Positions 6,744-10,927 of a DNA stretch of 10,927 nucleotides are shown one piece after another. Both the position numbers and the translations under genes were made by a program. Numbering within the stretch: the first letter of the stretch is position 1; each line of letters starts with the position of its first letter. Origin of the DNA: Treponema sp. UBA4326. GTDB lineage: Bacteria; Spirochaetota; Spirochaetia; Treponematales; Treponemataceae. The notes beneath the pieces were generated by a model that saw only the letters and a list, made by a program, of their open reading frames with translations, was not told where the DNA came from and did not search any database. The stretch spans positions 1 through 10,927 of the forward strand of contig DGTW01000057.1 of assembly GCA_002393835.1 (NCBI GenBank), read 5' to 3'.

Positions 6744-9014
6744 ATGTCTGAATTATTAGCGCCTGCCGGCAACATTGAAGCATTGGATGCGGCAATCGGC
6801 GAGGGAGCCGACGCAGTTTATCTTGGTCTCAAAAGCTTTAACGCTCGACTTCGATCGTCAAATTTTGCATGGAATCAGTTTGAGGCGGCTGTTTCTTCAC
6901 TTCACCGCCAGAACAAAAAAATTTATGTCACCGTAAATACCGTAAGCGAAGAAAGGGACTTGGAGCGTCTTTACCGCTTCCTTTCTTATCTCAATAAAAT
7001 CGGCCCTGACGGACTCATCGTTCAGGATTTCGGCGTAATCCGAATGTGTCAGGAATTTTTCCCAAAACTGGAACTCCATGGCTCAACACAAATGAATGTG
7101 GAGAGTGCGGCCGGAGTCAATCTTTTGAGCAAGGCCGGCCTTAAAAGGGTTGTCGTTGCCCGGGAGCTTGGCCTTGAAGAAATCAAATACATCAAGTCTC
7201 ACACGAATGCAGAACTTGAAATTTTTGTCCACGGTGCCCTTTGCGTAAGCGAATCTGGCCTTTGTCTTTTCTCCAGCTATCTTGGCGGAAAAAGCGCAAA
7301 CCGTGGCATGTGTACCCAGGCTTGCCGTCGTTTTTACACGGTTGACAGTGCTTCGGAAGGAGAGCAGCAGGGCTATTATTTTTCACCTTGCGACCTTCAG
7401 CTCATCGAGCAGATTCCTGATTTAATGGAGCTTGGAGTAGAGTCTTTCAAAATTGAGGGACGAATGAAGAGTGCTGAATATGTCGGTTCTGTCGTTGCGG
7501 CTTATCGTTATCTCATGGACAACTGGGAAAAAGACAAAAAGGGTGCCCTTGCAACTGCAAAAAGACTCCTTTCTACGGATTTTGCCCGCGCAAAGACTTC
7601 ATATTGGTATAACTTCAAGACAAACGAGGAAGGTGTTGAAAAAGCTGGAAGCCTTATCCTGAATCCAAAACAGGCTGGCGGAACAGGCATCTATCTTGGA
7701 AAAATCGACAAATTCGACACTCCCAGCGATGAGGCGATTGAGCGGGCTAAAGAGGCTGCTGGAAAGGATGCCGCTCCGGAAGACTATCAGATTGTCATGG
7801 CTCACCTTTCTGGAGGCAACTATGATCCTGATCCGGGGGATTCAATTCGTCTTCACAGGCAGGATGACACCGGTCGTGTAAGCCATAAAGTAAGGACTGT
7901 CACGGTGGACGACGACGGTAAACGCTTTATCGATATTCCCCGAGGCTTTAAGCGTGGAGACTCAGTATATCTTCTTCAGACAAAATCCATGTCTAAGCGC
8001 TATCCCAGAGTTTTGCCGCCGGACTTGGGAAAATACCGCCAGCAGCCGGGTGCGGAAGTTCTTCCTGTCCTTGACCTTACACCCGTGGCAAAAAATGAGC
8101 TTTCATATTTTCCAGAGGGGCTTTATATTCAGGTTTCAACAGTGCAGGACTTGTTTCAGGCCATTTCAAAAAATCCAGTCCGCATAATCGTTGAATTCAA
8201 TTCAGAAACAAAAGAGGATTTGCTTGTAAAGAAAGTCAAGCTTCCAATTTCAAAAAAACAGCTGATAATCTCACTGGATCCATATTGTCCGGCCTCAAAG
8301 GAAGAGACTTTGCTTTCAGATTTGAACGAGCTTGTCTCTGACGGCTATAAGACTTTCGTTGTCAATAACATAGCGCATATTTCCATGTTGCGTGGAAAAG
8401 GTGCCAACTTAATTGCAGGGCCCTATTTGTATACATTCAATCGCTGGGCTGCTTCATGGTTTGAGAATCAGAATATCGGTGCTTTCATTACGCCGCTTGA
8501 AAATTCATGGGATAACCTAAAAATGACCTGGGAAGAGAGCGTAAGAGACAGGGTTCTTGTCACAGCCTACGCTTATCCTGCTCTTTTCAGAATGCGCTTC
8601 AAGCTGCCAGAAAGCTACGACTTCCTCTACTTCATGGACAAGGAGGAGACTGTCTTCAAGGTTAACTCTACTGAAGACGGTTCTGTCGTCATGCCAGAAG
8701 CACCTTTCTCAATAGTAGACAAGAGCGAGATTTTGAACAGCGCTGGTTTCAAGCGAATACTCCTCGATTTCTCACGCACTAAAGTTAGCCGTCAGGAACT
8801 CAAAATGGTCACTTCTTCAATGATAAAAAGACAGCCGGTTCCAGAATCTTCCCGTTTTAACTGGAAAAACGGCTTCTACAGTCCTGAAAAAATGGAAATC
8901 TACAAGGCCATGAATGAAAAGGCTGAGGCTGAGAAAGAGGCTGGGCTAAGAAATCCAAGGTCTCGTGCTGGCTCAGAAAAATACAAAAAGCAAAGAAGAC
9001 CCGGACGAAAATAA
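6744..9014 (+). CDS. U32-family protein (TrhP/RlhA-type RNA hydroxylation), two-barrel form
   Basis: The 756-residue protein opens with the family N-terminus MSELLAPAGNIEALDAAI and GADAVYLGLKSFNAR (21-35), which fixes the start. The signature region has EIFVHGALC at 159-167 and SGLC at 171-174, then RGMC at 187-190 and TQAC at 191-194; C167, C174, C190 and C194 are the expected metal-cluster ligands. VESFKIEGRMKS (232-243) is the other hallmark block. Characterised members, E. coli TrhP (YegQ) and RlhA (YdcP), support prephenate-dependent hydroxylation of tRNA uridine and 23S rRNA cytidine; the old 'peptidase U32' label is probably misleading. After the first barrel a small beta domain (about 345-415, with FIDIPRGFKRGDSVYLL) and a second barrel-like half (about 440-700, with LIAGPYLYTFNRWA) resemble long RlhA-type members, so an rRNA target is a reasonable guess. 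A Lys/Arg-rich tail (about 725-756) could bind RNA. It is longer than E. coli RlhA. Confidence 0.88.
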   Translation: MSELLAPAGNIEALDAAIGEGADAVYLGLKSFNARLRSSNFAWNQFEAAVSSLHRQNKKIYVTVNTVSEERDLERLYRFLSYLNKIGPDGLIVQDFGVIRMCQEFFPKLELHGSTQMNVESAAGVNLLSKAGLKRVVVARELGLEEIKYIKSHTNAELEIFVHGALCVSESGLCLFSSYLGGKSANRGMCTQACRRFYTVDSASEGEQQGYYFSPCDLQLIEQIPDLMELGVESFKIEGRMKSAEYVGSVVAAYRYLMDNWEKDKKGALATAKRLLSTDFARAKTSYWYNFKTNEEGVEKAGSLILNPKQAGGTGIYLGKIDKFDTPSDEAIERAKEAAGKDAAPEDYQIVMAHLSGGNYDPDPGDSIRLHRQDDTGRVSHKVRTVTVDDDGKRFIDIPRGFKRGDSVYLLQTKSMSKRYPRVLPPDLGKYRQQPGAEVLPVLDLTPVAKNELSYFPEGLYIQVSTVQDLFQAISKNPVRIIVEFNSETKEDLLVKKVKLPISKKQLIISLDPYCPASKEETLLSDLNELVSDGYKTFVVNNIAHISMLRGKGANLIAGPYLYTFNRWAASWFENQNIGAFITPLENSWDNLKMTWEESVRDRVLVTAYAYPALFRMRFKLPESYDFLYFMDKEETVFKVNSTEDGSVVMPEAPFSIVDKSEILNSAGFKRILLDFSRTKVSRQELKMVTSSMIKRQPVPESSRFNWKNGFYSPEKMEIYKAMNEKAEAEKEAGLRNPRSRAGSEKYKKQRRPGRK

Positions 9015-9019
9015 AAGAA

Positions 9020-9070
9020 GACTGTGCGGATAAAGGAGGAATGAAAAAACATCCGCACAGTCATTTTTTT
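9020..9070. terminator. Bidirectional terminator between U32 gene and ssb
   Basis: A perfect 12-bp stem pairs 9020-9031 (GACTGTGCGGAT) with 9051-9062 (ATCCGCACAGTC) around a 19-base loop. On the plus strand it is followed by seven T residues (9064-9070). On the minus strand it is followed by a T-rich tract, so it can close both convergent genes. The loop holds AAGGAGG next to an ATG, which looks incidental. Confidence 0.85.
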
Positions 9071-9530
9071 AGAATACGGCTTCTGCTTGGCCTCCTGCTT
9101 CATCAATAATTGCTTCTGAAACTGTCTCGGAAATTATTCCTTCGCGGGCAAGCTCGGCATCATTTTTGCTTTTTTCGTTTTCGTTTTCGTTGGCTGCCTT
9201 TTGTGGCTGAAAATCTATGTGTTCTGCAATCAACGAATACTTTGATGCGCTTTTTCCTTCGTTTGTTTTCCATCGATCTTGTTTTATTCTTCCGACAACC
9301 CTTAATCCCCGTCCCTTCGTCGCCATTCTGGCTATGTGAGTTGAGAAGTTTTCTCCCCAGGCCTCCACGTCTAAATAAATGGTTTCTTTTTGGTACTCGC
9401 CTTTCGCATCCTTGTAAAAGCGGTTGCTTGCGATGGGAAAAACACAAACTCTTGTTCCGCGCGGAGTTTCCTTTACCTGGGAATCCCGCACTACATTTCC
9501 TTCGATAAGGATTTGATTGATTTGATTCAT
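9069..9530 (-). CDS. ssb: Single-stranded DNA-binding protein
   Basis: The 153-residue protein has the bacterial SSB OB-fold over residues 1-108: MNQINQILIEGNVVRD, then the beta-rich core IYLDVEAWGE (51-60) and GRGLRVVGRIKQDRW (73-87) leading into YSLIAEHIDF (98-107). SSB coats single-stranded DNA as a tetramer and recruits replication and repair enzymes through its C-terminal tip. The tail here (about 110-153) is acidic and Asn/Glu-rich but ends GGQAEAVF instead of the usual DDDIPF-like tip: the last Phe remains while the Asp cluster and Pro are missing. The start at 9530 is chosen because it matches the family N-terminus and has GGAG seven bases upstream; an in-frame ATG at 9611 would add 27 residues without an RBS. 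The gene stands alone, not beside rpsF or rpsR, and ends at the shared terminator. Confidence 0.92.
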   Translation of the reverse strand: MNQINQILIEGNVVRDSQVKETPRGTRVCVFPIASNRFYKDAKGEYQKETIYLDVEAWGENFSTHIARMATKGRGLRVVGRIKQDRWKTNEGKSASKYSLIAEHIDFQPQKAANENENEKSKNDAELAREGIISETVSEAIIDEAGGQAEAVF

Positions 9531-9537
9531 AAAAATT

Positions 9538-9541
9538 CTCC
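9538..9541 (-). promoter_or_regulatory. Ribosome binding site of ssb
   Basis: On the minus strand GGAG stands seven bases before the ATG at 9530. It supports the family-consistent start over the upstream in-frame ATG at 9611. Confidence 0.7.
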
Positions 9542-9556
9542 AAATATAAGATAGAT

Positions 9557-9619
9557 GGGAACCCGGCCGAAGTTCCCTTTGGGAGAAGGTTTTGCCTTTC
9601 TCCCTGCTCATATATATAT
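9557..9619 (-). promoter_or_regulatory. Structured ssb leader: AT-rich element plus two tandem hairpins
   Basis: Reading on the minus strand, an alternating TA tract (9618-9611) that could serve as a -10 (no clear -35) is followed by hairpin 1, GGGAGAAAGG (9604-9595) pairing with CCTTCTCCC (9589-9581, one A bulged). Hairpin 2 follows, GGGAAC (9577-9572) with GTTCCC (9562-9557). Neither has a T-run after it, so they are not terminators. They lie in the probable untranslated leader, just upstream of the ssb RBS. Confidence 0.5.
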
Positions 9620-9653
9620 TTGAAAAATTTTTCGCTTTTCGGCAGTAAGTGAC

Positions 9654-9691
9654 AAAAAAAAGCTGGAAAAAATTAAAATTCTTTCCAGCTT
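9654..9691 (-). terminator. Intrinsic terminator of the right-edge gene
   Basis: On the minus strand a 15-base arm (9691-9677) pairs with 9674-9660 with one G-U pair and a very short loop. The core is AAGCTGG with CCAGCTT, and seven more T residues follow (9660-9654 are A on the plus strand). It lies about 40 bases after the stop at 9730 and insulates ssb from this gene. Confidence 0.88.
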
Positions 9692-9729
9692 CTGTTGAAA
9701 AATCTCTAAAATCTCTATTTGTTGGAAAA

Positions 9730-10926
9730 TTACATGGGGATGTTTTTTACCAGCTTGACCATGTAGAGCTTGATATACATGAGAAGGGCATCCCTTTCAC
9801 CGATTTTCTGCAGGCCTGGAGCGTTGATTAGGCTCTCGGCAAGGCTCTGGATTCTGTCCGGGGTAAAGCCGTCTGTCTTCATGGTGCGGAGAACCTTGCG
9901 GATATAGTCCCGGATAAGTGAATTTACGTCCTCTGTGAGATTCTTGTGGGCTTCTTTTCCCAGCCTTTTGTTCCATATATGCTCGTAGGAATCCAGCTCC
10001 CGGTTGAGGGTAGAGCTTGAAGGTACATAGGCCTGTTCTGCCGTTCGGGCGGCATCCCTGAGCGCAACTTTTTTTGTTATGGTTGCGTTCTGAGCGAACA
10101 TGGCCGTAGCTTCGTCTTCCTTTCGCTTTGCGGCTTCTTCCTCGTGGTAAAGCTCGGCCTTAGTCTTGCGGTCTTTATTTCGCTTTGCCTTTGGCGGACG
10201 GAGAAGCATCTTCATAATCCATGAGACAACTGGCATGGAATACCAGAATGGAAGCATGATTTTAGCGTCGTTCAGAAGCTCCTGCCGGCTCATAAGTAGA
10301 ATTTCGCTGTAGGGAAGCAGCTGCCCGTTAATAAAAAGGCTGATTTTGCTTGAATCATCTCCGCCCGAAGCGTCATAGCTCAATAGTGGAAGGAATGATG
10401 AATGGAGCAGGGCGCTGAGAATCGGGGACTGTATGCGGATTTCTTTTTCCAGCCTGTCTTCGAAAGCGTTCTGGTCTTTCATTTCTGGAAGGAAATCGAA
10501 TTGTTTGAGAACTTCCGACCAGTGAGTCTTGATTGCGTCGAGAACGGCGATTCTGGCATCGGTACAGAGACGGAGAATAAGTTGCAAGACCTTGCTCTTG
10601 AAGATAAAGTAGCGCTGGTCATCGTAGGTTTTGAAAACCAGCATTTCAGGAAGCTCCTGTACTGGCGCATCCTGAGTTTTGTTGTGAAGGTATTCCTTCA
10701 GCTCTTCTTCTGTGTATTGGCCAAGAAGGGGAAGTCCTTTTACATCAGTGAATTTTGTTATTTCCTCAAATGTGAAGTAATATGGCGGTTTGAGCATGAG
10801 ATTTTCAAGGGCTTTGAAAGCACCTTCACGCTTTGCGTTTTCCTGAGCCTCGTTCTTGAAATAATTTGCTCCAACCTCAGTGATGTATACGGCCTGAAGA
10901 CATGACAAGTCTTCCTGGGTGTAATC
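9730..10926 (-). CDS. Unrecognised protein, open at the right edge (5' partial)
   Basis: The frame is open to the right window edge (visible residues begin DYTQEDLSCLQAVYIT), so the start lies outside and the TTG at 10908 is just a leucine codon. Visible length is 398 residues. I do not recognise the family. It appears soluble and mostly helical. Residues about 227-243 (MLPFWYSMPVVSWIMKML) are moderately hydrophobic. They are followed by a strongly charged Lys/Arg/Glu stretch (about 245-275) that is probably a linker or short coiled coil. The C-terminal part (about 320-398) reads as a compact helical bundle including DYIRKVLRTMKTDGFTPDRI. No catalytic motif, signal peptide or nucleotide-binding loop is seen. 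The stop is followed by the terminator at 9654-9691, so it is the last gene of its transcript. Confidence 0.75.
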   Translation of the reverse strand, partial: DYTQEDLSCLQAVYITEVGANYFKNEAQENAKREGAFKALENLMLKPPYYFTFEEITKFTDVKGLPLLGQYTEEELKEYLHNKTQDAPVQELPEMLVFKTYDDQRYFIFKSKVLQLILRLCTDARIAVLDAIKTHWSEVLKQFDFLPEMKDQNAFEDRLEKEIRIQSPILSALLHSSFLPLLSYDASGGDDSSKISLFINGQLLPYSEILLMSRQELLNDAKIMLPFWYSMPVVSWIMKMLLRPPKAKRNKDRKTKAELYHEEEAAKRKEDEATAMFAQNATITKKVALRDAARTAEQAYVPSSSTLNRELDSYEHIWNKRLGKEAHKNLTEDVNSLIRDYIRKVLRTMKTDGFTPDRIQSLAESLINAPGLQKIGERDALLMYIKLYMVKLVKNIPM

Positions 10927-10927
10927 C

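Noticed and set aside
9041..9109. 22-codon frame (starts MKKHPHSHF) beginning in the terminator loop behind AAGGAGG
   Set aside because: The Shine-Dalgarno sequence is only one base from the ATG, the start is inside a strong terminator hairpin, and the frame runs antisense through the end of ssb.
9531..9611. N-terminal extension of SSB from the ATG at 9611
   Set aside because: It would add 27 residues unlike any SSB N-terminus and run through the two leader hairpins. The ATG has no RBS, whereas the one at 9530 has GGAG at good spacing.
10402..10905. 167-codon open frame on the plus strand opposite the right-edge gene
   Set aside because: It has no Shine-Dalgarno sequence or family features. 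The opposite strand has a longer frame running off the window edge, with a normal protein composition and a matching terminator.
1..10927. Signs of mobile DNA, phage, CRISPR, toxin-antitoxin or a defence island
   Set aside because: No transposase, integrase, terminal repeats, repeat-spacer array or small toxin-like gene pairs were seen. Gene content and composition look uniform and chromosomal.

Overview
This window looks like an ordinary chromosomal stretch from a spirochaete, most likely a host- or gut-associated Treponema. The reasons are a very large acidic membrane TPR protein of spirochaete type, a putative lipoprotein with a loose lipobox, a DUF2259-like secreted protein, medium GC by eye (not computed), and compact gene packing with strong intrinsic terminators. 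The genus is inferred from style; no marker gene fixes it. I see no tRNA, rRNA, CRISPR array, insertion sequence, phage gene or attachment site.

Layout. (1) Positions 2-3723, + strand: the 3' part of a very large membrane-anchored TPR protein, open at the left edge, translationally coupled through TAATG to a dolichol/phytol/diacylglycerol-kinase-like membrane enzyme. (2) 3720-4544, - strand: an unrecognised polytopic membrane protein, convergent with and overlapping the kinase by 4 bp, driven by a good promoter whose predicted start point is the A of its own ATG. (3) 4660-5361, + strand: a small exported DUF2259-like protein ending in a strong terminator. (4) 5517-6698, + strand: a putative lipoprotein with an Ig-like domain and a lamin-tail-like domain. 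(5) 6744-9014, + strand: a long two-barrel U32-family protein of the RNA-hydroxylation (TrhP/RlhA) group, again apparently leaderless. (6) 9069-9530, - strand: single-stranded DNA-binding protein, sharing a bidirectional terminator with the U32 gene and preceded by a leader with two tandem hairpins. (7) 9730-10926, - strand: an unrecognised protein, open at the right edge, ending in its own terminator.

The genes do not form one pathway. The only tight unit is the TPR/kinase pair. The others read as single-gene transcripts: envelope proteins (regions 1-4), RNA modification (5) and DNA maintenance (6). I found no new multi-gene system. The observations most worth following are the two start sites that fit leaderless mRNAs, a 12-residue motif repeated in the acidic domain with synonymous-only divergence, the structured ssb leader, and the unusual architecture of the TPR protein.
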